Part shown: positions 1 to 9,736 of the stretch, one piece after another
How positions within the stretch are numbered: position 1 is the stretch's first letter
Layout of the letters: each line of letters opens with the position of its first letter
DNA from: Carpediemonas membranifera
Lineage: Eukaryota > Fornicata
DNA: 64,000 bases
NCBI GenBank assembly: GCA_019828565.1
Contig: JAHDYR010000028.1
Location: forward strand, 1 to 64,000
Direction of reading: 5' to 3'
Translations under genes and position numbers: made by a program
The notes under the pieces: model-generated
Told to the model about the DNA's origin: nothing
Seen by the model: only the letters and a program-made list of their open reading frames with translations
The model's database searches: none

Positions 1-5
1 GCTCC

Positions 6-878
6 TTATCGACGAGGAACGGACCTTTCCAGATCGTTCGGATCTTCCCGTCTCCATGGGGAGGTAACAGGAGCACATGGTCCTGTACGACGATCTCTTC
101 GGCGTTCTCGCTCCTCTCTCCCTTCTTCCTCTCTTCTTCTTGGATCATTGACGTCTTCGATATCATCATCTGTCGAACCTCTTCGTTCAGCAGATCTAGG
201 TCGTTGATTTCGAGTGTCGTCGGCTGTGTGATGAGTTGTAGAGCGTTTGTGGGTCTCCACGTGATGCCGTGTGCTGCTTGGTCCGGCGTGCATCCAATCG
301 ACCTGTGGTAAGAGGTGTTGACCTGGCGCTGGATGATCGGTATAGCCAAGGGCCAGTCCTCCCAGGATCCCCAGTCGGTGCAGACGCCTCAGGAGCTTGA
401 TGACTGTCTGATTCGTTCGCTCCGAAATTCCATTCGCCTGCGGATGATAGGAGAATGTCGTGTGGTGCGTTGCCTCTAGCGGCTTAAGCAAGGCTGCTAC
501 GACTCTGTTTCGGAACTCCGTACCCTGGTCGGAGTGAAGTACTTTCATCGGGCCGTGGTTCCCGATCCAGTGTAACAGCGCTGCAGCGGCGTCCTCTGCG
601 GTCTTGTTCGTTGTGGGATATACCTCAGTGTACCTCGTGGCGTGATCCACGAGGATCATGAGGTACTTGTGCCCTGATGACGACGTCGGGGTCACCTTGA
701 CCGTGTCGATCGCGACTCGTTCAAACGGGCCGTCGCGGGGAATCTTGCCAATCTTGACCTGAACGTTTCCTCGCGCGACGTTCTTTTGACAAACGGGGCA
801 TCGCGTGATATACTCTGTGACCGTCTTCCTCATCCCAGGCCACGAGTAGCCGGCGTCCTTCAGGAACCGGAGGGTTAA
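6..878 (-). pseudogene. Element A integrase fragment
   Basis: The reading shows the integrase zinc-finger end (CPVCQKN), the first catalytic Asp (VAIDT), the second in HSDQG and the Glu in the PQANGISERTNQ block, so it is a Ty3/gypsy DDE integrase core. Past about position 370 the frame is lost: the expected integrase sequence continues in another frame. No chromodomain is visible before the window edge. At its upstream end it is fused out of frame to the RNase H of the same element, at about 870-890, with the RNase H C-terminal half and linker missing. It cannot make a functional protein. Confidence 0.8.
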
Positions 879-3420
879 GCTTCTTCGACATGAAGGTGAT
901 AGGTTTTTCCTCGCCGTCGATGATCTGCAGCAGAACTCCGCCAATGCCGATATTGCTGGCGTCCGTTCGAACTATTAGAGGCTCTGTGTAGTCCGGGGCC
1001 GCGAGTATGCGAGCACCGGCGATCGCCTCCTTCGCTCGCTTGAAGGCCGCGTCGTGTGTGGCGTCCCAGTCTCTATAGACCTTCTTTATCTTCCCTGTGA
1101 GTGCTGTTAGAGGGGGTAGTGTTGCTGCGAGGTTCGTCCCGAACCTCGTGAAGAAGATGGCTACTTCCAGGAAGCGGCGCAGGCCTGCTAGGTCTGTCGG
1201 CCTGGCCATGTTGACGACCGCGGCGATCCTTGCGGGGTCCATGCGTATGCCGCGCTTGGATATCATGTAGCCGACACAGCTCACCTCGTCGCTAACGAAG
1301 TCGCATTTGTCGAGGTTGAAGCGGAGGTCGTAGTCGGCGGCTATCTCGAGTAGGCGCCTGAGTGTCTTTAGGCGCTCCTCATCGCTGTGCTCTTTCACCA
1401 AGAAGTCGTCGATATAAATGTGCAGTTTTTTCCCCGCATCGATCAACTCCTGGAAAATGGTGTTCATCGCGTTCTGAAAGAACGCGGGGGCGTTCTTAAG
1501 CCCAAATGGTAGCCTTGTGGCTTCGAACAGGCCCATAGGCGTTGTGAATGCCGTCTTGCTGATGTCCTTTGGGCGAATCGGCACTTGGTTGTAGCCGCGG
1601 CGCAAATTGAGCGTCGCAAAGTGACTGAAGCCGTGTGTTGCTGCTAACATCGCTTCGATGTTCTCCGTAGGAAGGCTCATCGATTTGGTGATCGTGTTGA
1701 GTTTCCGGTAGTCGATGCAGAAGCGGTACTTGCCCTTCTGCCGGACTATGACGATCGGAGACGCATACTTGTCGTTCCCTCGCGCCCTGCGAATGACGTT
1801 GTCCCTGAGCATCCGTTCGATCTCTTGGGATGCAACTTCACGCATCGGGGGGCTCAGCTGTCGCGGGTTCTCCCGCAGTGTTGTCTCCCCGTCGAGGAGC
1901 TCGATTGGGTACGCTGGGAGCGTCTTCTGTCCATCGGCGGGTTCGTCACTAAATAGCTTCCTGTTGTCTTCGATGAGTTGGGTGTACTCGGGGGGAAGGT
2001 CGAGACGTTTGTGTCGGGGTTCAGTGGATGGGTCCCCAATGTCGGTGTCTCTCTGGACGTCCCCTGTGCTGTGGTCGACCATGCCGAGCGCGGAAAGCGC
2101 GTCCAGGCCGAGTGTCGGTTCGTCAGTCCAGGTGGCGAAATGGATTGGGAGGCGCGTCCTTGCCCGAGAAGCTGTGCGGGTTGCGCCCGTTGGCGTCTCG
2201 ATAAAGATCGGCTCGGTCGATGCCTCGGTCTCGAGGGGCTGGTGGTTGAATCCCTCGAATTGGATCTTAATCTGCTCGATCGCGAAGTTGTCCTCGAGCA
2301 TCTGGCGCCACTCGCTGGGCAGGATAATCGACGATGTGCACCCTGAGTCGCAGAATGCACGGAAGCTCATCAGTGGCGTTCGATCCTTCCGCAGCAACGT
2401 GACGTTCGTGTGCCAGCTGTTGCTCCTCTCGACGGCGGCTCTTGCCTGTCTGGTGGTTCGTACCGGAGGTTCTCCCTCCTTCTTCCTTTCCCAGCCGGCG
2501 AGGAGCTTGGTCGAGCGACATTTCGTCGCCTTGTGGCCGGGCTGTCCGCATGCAAAGCAGGTCGGCTTCTCGCGTCGGGTCTCGTGGTCTGGGCCTCGCC
2601 GGGTGTCTCGGCGGGCGTCGCGCCGGTTGTCTCGGTTCGTTTCGCGCCCTGTACTGCGTCTCTCGTCCTCTCTCTGTCCTGCGGCCAGCGTTGCTCGCGC
2701 GATCTCGTCCGCCGCGTCGGGGGCCACCAGTAGTAAATCTGTTAGTGTTCTGGGAGCGTACTTGTCCTCAATACGTTCCTTCACCTTGCCCGGCAGCTTC
2801 CGCATGACGAGTGCGCGGACTGCCTTCTCGGCCGGTCTGGCGTCCTTCGGCGTAATGTCCAACACCTGTGCGACCTTGGCTGTATAAGAAGCCATGCGGA
2901 GGCTAAGAGTCTCGACATTTGGGTTGTGGGAGAACGGAATCGACTTGACGCGACTCCAGGCCGCGTCGAAAGTCTTTGGTGCAATCAACGTTCTGATGTT
3001 TTCAAGCACATCCGGGCCTCTTTGCACCAAGAAGGTATATAGGGTGCCCTGTACGAAGTGAGAGATGTGAGGGATGTCCTGTCCCAGCGCCTTGCACGCC
3101 TTCGCGTACGTCTCGTGCTCATCGAGGAACTTCTCGATGCGCGCGCGGTCCTCAAGCGACACTAGGATGTCCGGATACTTTGGGAGCGTTGCAGAGGCTG
3201 CGGGCCGGTTCCAGGGCATCGTCGGCTGGAACGCCGGCGTCGTGCCCTGTAGGACTGGATGACGCGGTGCCCCGGCCCCCGGGGGGGCCATGGGGGGCGC
3301 AGCGTACGGCAGGTAGCCGTGGATTACCCAGGGTTGGTTGGCATAAGGCGGCGCCCAGTATTGGGGGTTCGGCGCGCCCCACACTGGGGTCGGTCCAGTT
3401 GGCGGGGAAATGTATGCCTG
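879..3420 (-). pseudogene. Element A gag (C-terminal part), protease, RT and RNase H start
   Basis: Continuing in frame from the gag start at 10078, the order is a proline-rich gag linker, capsid-like helices, an Arg/Asp-rich stretch, a CCHC knuckle (CFACGQPGHKATKC), a retropepsin motif (CDSGCTSS), RT and the beginning of RNase H (VRTDASNIGIGG). RT retains YIDD and the LPFGLKNAP block, but motif A reads FATLNLRRGY, so the catalytic Asp (normally TLDL) is Asn. The frame ends in sequence that belongs to integrase in another frame, which marks a deletion. Gag and pol share one frame in this element. No start codon is needed here because the true start lies across element B at 10078. Confidence 0.85.
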
Positions 3421-3424
3421 CGAG

Positions 3425-3548
3425 TGTAGCCTTATGGCTAGGGAAAGATTGTTTTATATAAGAAAACCCATGATGTGGTGAATATGGTCAATACTATATA
3501 AATCTATGAAATGGTAATCCTATGTAACATTGGATAAGACCCACTGCA
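3425..3548 (-). repeat. Element B 3' LTR
   Basis: This is the left member of the LTR pair, 124 bp, beginning TGTAGCC and ending CACTGCA on the plus strand. It contains a TATA-like TTATATAA about 30 bp from its left end and differs from the other LTR by an extra TA and one A/G change near the right end. The sequence CGAG just left of it is the target duplication. At about 0.12 kb this is short for a Ty3-type LTR. Confidence 0.9.
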
Positions 3549-3560
3549 CTGCCCCTCCAG
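3549..3560 (-). other. Element B polypurine tract
   Basis: Read on the minus strand, CTGGAGGGGCAG abuts the first base of the 3' LTR. This is the position and composition expected for the plus-strand DNA primer of an LTR retrotransposon, and it fixes the element's orientation as minus. Confidence 0.75.
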
Positions 3561-4319
3561 TGCCCGTAAGGCACGACCTCAAGCAACGCATATATATGGT
3601 CGGCAATAGCCGATGAGGATTAGTGAAGTGACAACCGCTTCGAACGTACGAGAGCCACCAAGTACGATCGAAACAGTCTACTCTATTGGCGGTAGAGTAG
3701 GCTATGTCTGCCCTTCAGGCCTTGATCTACGATCTTAGCCAGTATTATGTAAAGATATGGTTGATACTATTATTCGAATCTGTATCTATAAAAATCTTGT
3801 GGTACCACTGTATAAACGCGCGCGCTAAGTTAGGTATAGGGTATCTTACATGTCCCTGCCCCTCCACGGCCGGAATACGGCCGTGATTGTGGCGGTTTGG
3901 TTCGGCTGTGCATTTTATGGCACAATGAACCGCGGTTTCGAAAGTTTCACTATACGCGGGTTGCAAAGCGCTAGCCAGCGTATAGTTGTCAAAAATGGGG
4001 TTTTCAGCCCTCAACGACGACTTCGTTGGCGAGTTCTGGACGTTTTTCTTTTTCGGTGCCGAATGAAGGTGCTGCTCTGCGCTACGTGTGTCCTTCATGA
4101 ATAACAACATCAATACTTAGTAAAAGCCTTCGTTGCTGCACTGTTTGTGGGATATTGAGGAGTATCTTCACGATTCTCCTCAAGGCTTCATGAGCGTCAT
4201 CGAATCGACCTCCTGCGCCCAGGCTCCGGTCATGATCATGGCTGCTATGGTCTGCGGGTTAGTCAGCTAGGTTGCAGTAGTTCCCATAAAGTACGATAAT
4301 TACGTCAATGCATGTAAAT
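3561..4319. other. Element B 3' non-coding region
   Basis: I see no convincing gene in this 0.76-kb stretch between the polypurine tract and the antisense gene. It is more AT-rich than gag-pol and holds perfect small inverted repeats, for example CGGCCG around 3870-3885 and CTATACGC/GCGTATAG around 3949-3985. A minus-strand open frame at 3745-4113 has no recognisable features. The stretch could hold the promoter of the plus-strand gene that starts at 4357. Confidence 0.5.
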
Positions 4320-4345
4320 GCTGCTTTGAAGGATTTCAAAGCAGC
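4320..4345. repeat. 11-bp perfect inverted repeat upstream of the antisense gene
   Basis: GCTGCTTTGAA and its reverse complement are separated by 4 bases and end 11 bp before the ATG at 4357. In RNA this would be a stable hairpin in the leader of the antisense gene. In DNA it could be a dimeric protein-binding site. Confidence 0.6.
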
Positions 4346-4356
4346 CGTTTGAGGAT

Positions 4357-5596
4357 ATGGAGAATTATACCGCCGCAATGAAGGCTATAATCGAGGAACT
4401 AAGCGATGACGATGACATTGCCGCCCTCAATCGCGTCTTCCGCCACGTTATTCGCAAGCGTGCTCGTCGACGCGTTGGATCTACCGCCAACTCCGACAAC
4501 ACGACTAATCAGTCCTCCATTGATGCTTCAACAACCGCTACGGGCTCAACAGTCAACGATCAGGAGCGCCAGCCCGATTCCAGCGTGGTTCCGGCAACCG
4601 TCGTCGGCGATTCGCGTCCGTCTCGCCGTGCTAGAGGCAAGCGCCGTATCGGCGTCCGTGATCGAGTTCTCCCGCCGGCAGTCACGGGCGCGGACGTGGT
4701 GTTCGAGCCTCCCCGCATTGATCGCGCCACACGGCTGCGGGGTGAGCTCGATCACGTCATCTCGACGGTCACGGCGACGTTATCGACATTCTCATCGCAT
4801 CTAGAGCTGTCAGTGCAGCCGTTTCTCGATGTGTTGATGAGCGGTGCGCTTAACCAGGCATCGCTGACCTCCGTTCAGCGCCTCGACGGTGGCGTCATCG
4901 CTCTGTCTGGGGCAGTCGATGACTACTATCTGCTTGTCGGCTTCCGCAAGTACTTCGATCTTGGCTCCGGTGTCAGCGACCGGGAGATCATGAACCAGGT
5001 ATTCAACGGTCGCCGTGCCGGCGATATCCGCCGGGAGGTCCTGGATGAGGCGGCACGCCTTCTTGCCGTTGGGGTCGACACGGCACGTAGCCACGTCCGC
5101 CGGCTCTATCTTCTTACGCATCATGTTTCGTATTATGCAGTGCTACAGCACGCGATCTGGAGCCGGGTGCTGCAGGGCCGGCAGTGCCTGTATCGATTTG
5201 CCAATGACTGCTACGCCCTTGCCTGCGCCGAGGAGCTGCCGACCCTCAGCCTCCCCCCGGTAGGTACCCCGGTTTCTTCGTCTTACACAGGATATGACCC
5301 GCTTTCAGGTCTACGAGCGCGACCGGTATTATCGCGTGCTGGCTGTGCGTGGTCACTGGTGGCTGTTCGTTGAGCAGGCCTACCGTGGTCGCGCTGGCTC
5401 CTTCTTGCTCCTTGTCGCCTACGACGGGTTCCCTGAAGCAAGTCTGACGCCGGTTAACGCAGACCTTGTCCGCGTGGCTGTGGTCAACCAGTACCTCAGG
5501 GCTCATTCCGAGCTCTGGGACGTTCTGCCTGAGTCCCTGCAAGTAGAGTTGGAAGAAGTGGTGACCAGTGACGAGGAGTCTGCCGGTGATGAGTAA
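4357..5596 (+). CDS. Unknown 396-aa protein, spliced, encoded antisense inside element B
   Basis: Two exons, 4357-5259 and 5309-5596, are joined across a 49-bp intron (GTAGGT donor, TTTCAG acceptor), phase 0 on both sides. An alternative acceptor at 5290 would add six residues in frame. The ATG context (GAGGATATGG) is acceptable. The first ~110 residues are polar and low complexity, with an acidic run (residues 16-20) and two basic clusters, RKRARRR and RRARGKRR, that look like nuclear localisation signals. Residues ~130-390 look folded and helical, rich in Leu, Tyr and Arg, with a WSRVLQGRQC block. The C-terminus is acidic (EEVVTSDEES). I recognise no family, signal peptide or membrane segment. 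Codon choice is regular and GC-rich. The gene lies between pol and the 3' LTR on the opposite strand, where an intron would escape removal from the genomic RNA. Function unknown. Confidence 0.75.
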
Positions 5597-5661
5597 ATGT
5601 TCTGATGATCTTGGCTAGCGTCTTGATAGTCCGTTATTTACACGGCTATGTACAAGGGCTA

Positions 5662-7953
5662 TTAATCTGTATTGTTCGCCAGGAAGATGTCGAGAGCAGT
5701 GCAGTCCTTAACGTTCTTATATGGTTCCCACGTGGATTCTTCGTCCTCAAATCCGGCCCAGTGCACGAGGTACTTCTTCTGCGACATGGTACCTGACCCG
5801 CGTGCTGCTGAAATGCGGTCGACCAACCACTCGTCCCTGCTAGTTGCAGCGAGTTGCTGGATCTGGTCGTCAGTTAGTGTACCGGGGTTGAACCTTCGCA
5901 CTCGTGCGGCATCGACCTTGATGGTCTTACCATTCGTGGGTGACTCTGCCATGTCTTGGACTTCATATGCCACGGTGACGCCTGATTGCTTGATGCTCTT
6001 AACGCGCCTCATCGGGCCTCTCCACCCTGGTGATAGTTTGTCAGGTGGGCGTGAGGGGTACTTGACCAGGACGTAACGACTCAGGATCTCCGTACGAGAT
6101 GAGGCGGCCTTCGACCACGCGTCCTCCTTCATCGCTTGGATGCGAGCCTTCGCCAGCTGTATTGCTGCGTCGGCGGCTGCCCGGTGTGACTGCTTGGCGC
6201 TCGCTGACGCTTGCTTGGTGACGTATATTGAGCTGGGCACGGTGAGGTTATATCCCAGGACGATCTCAGCCGGTGATAGGCGGGTTGGGACTCGCGGCGT
6301 GGCGTTGATGATAAAGCTCGCGACAGGCAGGTGATGTATCCAGTTAGAGTCTCTTAGGTGGAACTTGCGTGCCTTCAAGATGCGTAAAACCTCCTTGTTG
6401 GCTCGCTCCACCATCCCGTTTGACTGTGGATGGTGGGCCGTAGTGATGTGCGTATCAAAGCCCAACTCCTTGGACAACCGTTGGAATAGCTTGTTGTTAA
6501 ACTCTGGCCCTCCATCGGACTGTAACACCTCTGGGCACCCGAAGCGCAGTACCCAGTTGTTGACGAATGCGTCAGCTGCTGCTTCGGCTGTGGTCCCGGA
6601 GACGGCAACCAGCTCGGTCCACCGTGAGCACATGTCGACCATGACCGTAATGTGCGTCATACCGTCCCGCGTTGGGAATGGCCCCATAGTGTCGATCGCT
6701 ACGCGTTTGAACGGGGTCTCTACAGCCGTATGTAACCCGGCCACAGTCTGCTCGGGTGGTCGTTCTAGCACTTGGCACGTGGGGCAATGAGAGATGAACT
6801 CGTCCACAGCTGAGCGGGATACGCTCAACCCGTCGGCTCTCAGTCTGTCGATTGTCTGTCTTCTCGAGAAATGAGCGCCTGCCATCTCGTGTGCCTTCTT
6901 AATCTGGTCAGTGGACGCCTGGGAGCGTACGGTGAAAACTCTCGATAGTCCGTCGGCTCCGGCGTTGTCTAAGCCTGCGACGTGCTCGATACCAAAGTCT
7001 AAGTCGGACAGGGTGTCAGCCCATCGCTTGACCTTGGCGTTAACGCTCCGGAACATGAACAGGAGGTTCCTGTGGTCGGTCAGGATTGTGAAATGGCCCC
7101 AACTGAGGAACTTGCGCCAGCGTTGTACGGCAGCTATAATGGCGTACGCCTCCTTCTCACTGGTGGACCATCTCGCCTGCACCTCATTAAAGGCCTTACT
7201 CATATAGCATACTGGCCTACCCTCTTGGAGGAGTACTGCACCGTAGCCGAGCCCTGAGGCATCAGTCATAATAGTGTGCTCCTTAGTCGCGTCGAAGATG
7301 GCGAGTGCGTCTGCCGATGTGAGAGCGTCCTTGATCTTCTTCAGCGCTGCGTCCTGTTCAGGCTGGCCGATAGGCCTGCGCCCGGCCATTGCCTCAGTCA
7401 AGGGGAGGGCGATCTCGGCGAAACGGTCCACGTGATCTCTGAAATAGTTCAGAAAGCCTACTAAGCCCTGCATCCCACGGACGCTCTTGGGCAACTGGAG
7501 CTCTGCAATGCCGGCTACCCGGTCGGGGGCGATGTGTTTCTGCCCCTCGGAGATTACCCAACCTAGGAACTCGACCTCGGCACGGCCAAACTGGCATTTC
7601 TCCCTATTGAGCTGTAACTTTGTCTCGCGTGCGCGAAGGAGGACCTTGCGGAGATTCTGGAGATATTCCTCTTCGCTTGCCCCGAAGATGATGATGTCGT
7701 CAATGTATATATAACAGGCTGTGCCGACCAGCCCCCGGAAGGCGGACTCCATAGCCCGCTGGAAATGGGCTCCAGCATTGCGTAGCCCAAAGGGCATCCG
7801 GCAGTACTCGTACTGCCCCAGAGCCGTAGTAAATGCGGTGTACTGGCGGCAGCGCTCGGTCAGCTCGACTTGGTGGTAACCGGCGGAGAGGTCGAGGGTT
7901 GCGAAGACCTTCTTCCCCGCTAGCTGGGAGATAACCTCGTCAATACGAGGTAT
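5662..7953 (-). CDS. Element B pol: RT, RNase H, integrase and chromodomain
   Basis: The frame runs uninterrupted from RT motif A to the stop. RT has FATLDLSAGYHQ and YIYIDDIIIFG; RNase H has MTDASGLGYG, the Glu in WSTSEKEAYA and TDHRN. Integrase follows with an N-terminal finger (CPTCQV), Asp in VAIDTMGPF, Asp in LQSDGGPEF and Glu in HPQSNGMVERANKE. The last 60 residues form a chromodomain (KKYLVHWAGFEDEESTWEP), which in chromoviruses targets integration to heterochromatin. All catalytic residues are present. It is separated from the upstream frame only by one extra base in a C5 run (minus strand) at 7954-7958, so the element may have been active very recently or the base may be a sequencing error. 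Confidence 0.9.
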   Translation of the reverse strand: MPRIDEVISQLAGKKVFATLDLSAGYHQVELTERCRQYTAFTTALGQYEYCRMPFGLRNAGAHFQRAMESAFRGLVGTACYIYIDDIIIFGASEEEYLQNLRKVLLRARETKLQLNREKCQFGRAEVEFLGWVISEGQKHIAPDRVAGIAELQLPKSVRGMQGLVGFLNYFRDHVDRFAEIALPLTEAMAGRRPIGQPEQDAALKKIKDALTSADALAIFDATKEHTIMTDASGLGYGAVLLQEGRPVCYMSKAFNEVQARWSTSEKEAYAIIAAVQRWRKFLSWGHFTILTDHRNLLFMFRSVNAKVKRWADTLSDLDFGIEHVAGLDNAGADGLSRVFTVRSQASTDQIKKAHEMAGAHFSRRQTIDRLRADGLSVSRSAVDEFISHCPTCQVLERPPEQTVAGLHTAVETPFKRVAIDTMGPFPTRDGMTHITVMVDMCSRWTELVAVSGTTAEAAADAFVNNWVLRFGCPEVLQSDGGPEFNNKLFQRLSKELGFDTHITTAHHPQSNGMVERANKEVLRILKARKFHLRDSNWIHHLPVASFIINATPRVPTRLSPAEIVLGYNLTVPSSIYVTKQASASAKQSHRAAADAAIQLAKARIQAMKEDAWSKAASSRTEILSRYVLVKYPSRPPDKLSPGWRGPMRRVKSIKQSGVTVAYEVQDMAESPTNGKTIKVDAARVRRFNPGTLTDDQIQQLAATSRDEWLVDRISAARGSGTMSQKKYLVHWAGFEDEESTWEPYKNVKDCTALDIFLANNTD

Positions 7954-9400
7954 GGGGGTAGTTGAAAGGTTCGGTGATGTCGTTAATTTGTCTGAAGTCA
8001 ACTACGAATCGGGACTTACCCCCTTTCTTGGGTACTGTCATCGCGGGCGAAGCGTAAGGCGATTGACAGGCACGGATAAATCTCTTCGCCAGGAGAGCGT
8101 CAATGTGCTCCTTGACGACGGCTACCTTCGCCGGGGGGATGTAGTATGGTCGCGCGTTCACGACCCTGTCACTCTTCAGGATCAAGTCGTACGGTTCGAG
8201 CTTGCTTGGCTCGTTGCGATCTTCGAACACTGCGCTGAACTCCTTGAGAACCTTGGCCTGTGTATCGCTCGTAGTGGGGTTCAACTGGTGGACGGCAGCG
8301 TCGAACTTGGCGGGCGACGGAATGTCCAGCTCGTCGCTACCCTCCTTGTTCCACTCAGCCTGAGGGAGTATACCCAACTCGACCATATGGGGGTACCCTA
8401 TGATCAGGTCGAAGTCGGTGTCGAGTAGAAGTAGCTCGGCGTTAAATGTACAAGTGCGCGGGGTGAACGATGATGGTTGTAGCTTAATCGTAGCGTTGAC
8501 TCGACCCTGTGACTGTTTCTCGCCGCCTGCTGTTGCGACACGCTCCTGCGTGGTGGATATGACCTCGAGCTTGGCTGCGTGGCGAGGGTGGATGCTTGAC
8601 ACGTTAGCTCCCGAGTCTAATAAAGCTGTCAGCTTCTGCTTGCCTACTGAAACCGGTACGAGTGGTAGGTTGATCTTGGACTTGGACTGATCTGCACTGA
8701 TAGAGAGAGAATATTGCGGAGATTTATCCCGACAATATCTCTCCAGGTGACCAGTCTTCTTGCAGATCGAGCACGTGTGCTTCGGCTTGGGGCACTTGTG
8801 CCATGCGTGTTTGCCGCCGCAGTTCCAGCAGGTGTAGTCGCGCTTCTTGTCAGTGCTACTGGGATGGGGCTTACGCTCTGACTTATCCCGGTTCAGCGTC
8901 TTGTTGCTTCCCTCCTCAGACGGCAGCGGCTGGCGATAAGGATGGCCGTTGCGGCCTGCTCTCTTTCTGTTACCGCTAGGATGGCCGCCTGTCGGGTGAA
9001 TGCTCTTGGGGTGCTTCTGTCCGTCTCCTAGGTACGCTTCTCTCAGCTCTTCGCCGTCCCGCAGCTCGGTGCTAATGGCGAGTACCTGAGGCATGGCATC
9101 ACTCAGAGTGGAATCTTCGATCAACTCTTGAATGCGGTACATAGTTCTGCCTGTTCCCTGCTTGAAGCAGCGGGCGTACGTCTTACACAGTGTCTCCTGT
9201 GATGACTCGGGTTGCAGAATAGCCAGCAATGTCTGAAAGCGCTTGTTGATGCGTACCACCTCGCTAGGCGTGAAGGATGTGGCGTTCAAGCGGAAGTATT
9301 CAAGCCTTGCTACCTCGTGGCGTGGTCTAAAGGCCTTGCCGAGACGCTTGACACAAGCAAGATGTCTTGTTCGCGCCGGCGTGTAGTCTTGGTCTTGATG
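7954..9400 (-). CDS. Element B gag C-terminus, protease and RT N-terminus
   Basis: Capsid-like helices are followed by a basic linker and two zinc knuckles (CWNCGGKHAWHKC and CSICKKTGHLERYC). Then come a retropepsin with LLDSGANVSS and the IIGYPHM flap-side motif, and the RT fingers (VVDFRQIND). The frame continues into RT after removing one base at 7954-7958. Its upstream end overlaps the first gag frame near 9350-9400, where another one-base shift joins the halves. A continuous gag-pro-pol was therefore the ancestral state, rather than a programmed gag-pol shift. Confidence 0.8.
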
Positions 9401-9594
9401 AGTGCCACGGGAGGATCTTCGTCGTCCGTGCCGAGTACTCCGTCAACGTAGTCACGGACGCAGCTGTCTACTAGGCGGTCTGAGCGCTGTTTTCCGCCGA
9501 GTGCTCGATAATCTTGGAGCGCTTCCACGAACGTGACTAATTCAGCCACGGACGTGCCCTTTAGTATCGGCGCTTTGGCCTTCCCGCATACCAT
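9310..9594 (-). CDS. Element B gag N-terminus
   Basis: The ATG at 9594 lies only 20 nt after the 5' LTR, which leaves almost no leader. About 80 residues can be read before the frame shifts into the next one around 9350-9400. The remainder of this frame, to 9310, is out-of-frame sequence. No motif is visible in this small part. Assignment rests on position and on continuity with the knuckle-containing frame downstream. Confidence 0.6.
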   Translation of the reverse strand: MVCGKAKAPILKGTSVAELVTFVEALQDYRALGGKQRSDRLVDSCVRDYVDGVLGTDDEDPPVALIKTKTTRRREQDILLVSSVSARPLDHATR

Positions 9595-9614
9595 GTTGGT
9601 GGGATTAGTACTAA

Positions 9615-9736
9615 TGTAGCCTTATGGCTAGGGAAAGATTGTTTTATATAAGAAAACCCATGATGTGGTGAATATGGTCAATACTATAAATCTATGAAAT
9701 GGTAATCCTATGTAACATTGGGTAAGACCCACTGCA
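9615..9736 (-). repeat. Element B 5' LTR
   Basis: The right member of the pair, 122 bp, with TG...CA ends. It is followed on the right by CGAG, the target duplication. On the minus strand the LTR ends at 9615 and is followed by TTAGTACTAATCCCACC, a sequence that begins with a 10-bp palindrome and does not start with the TGG expected for a tRNA primer-binding site. Confidence 0.9.

Larger units (their letters stand above)
3425..9736 (-). mobile_element. Ty3/gypsy element B, nearly intact, 6,312 bp, with an antisense gene
   Basis: The element is bounded by direct repeats of 124 bp (3425-3548) and 122 bp (9615-9736) that start TG and end CA, and is flanked by the 4-bp duplication CGAG (3421-3424 and 9737-9740). 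The minus-strand order is LTR, 20-nt leader, gag, protease, RT, RNase H, integrase, chromodomain, a 2.1-kb 3' region, polypurine tract and LTR. The two LTRs differ by one substitution and one 2-bp indel, so the insertion is recent. Two single-base frameshifts (near 9370 and at 7954-7958) interrupt an otherwise complete gag-pol. The 3' region carries a spliced gene on the opposite strand. Confidence 0.92.
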
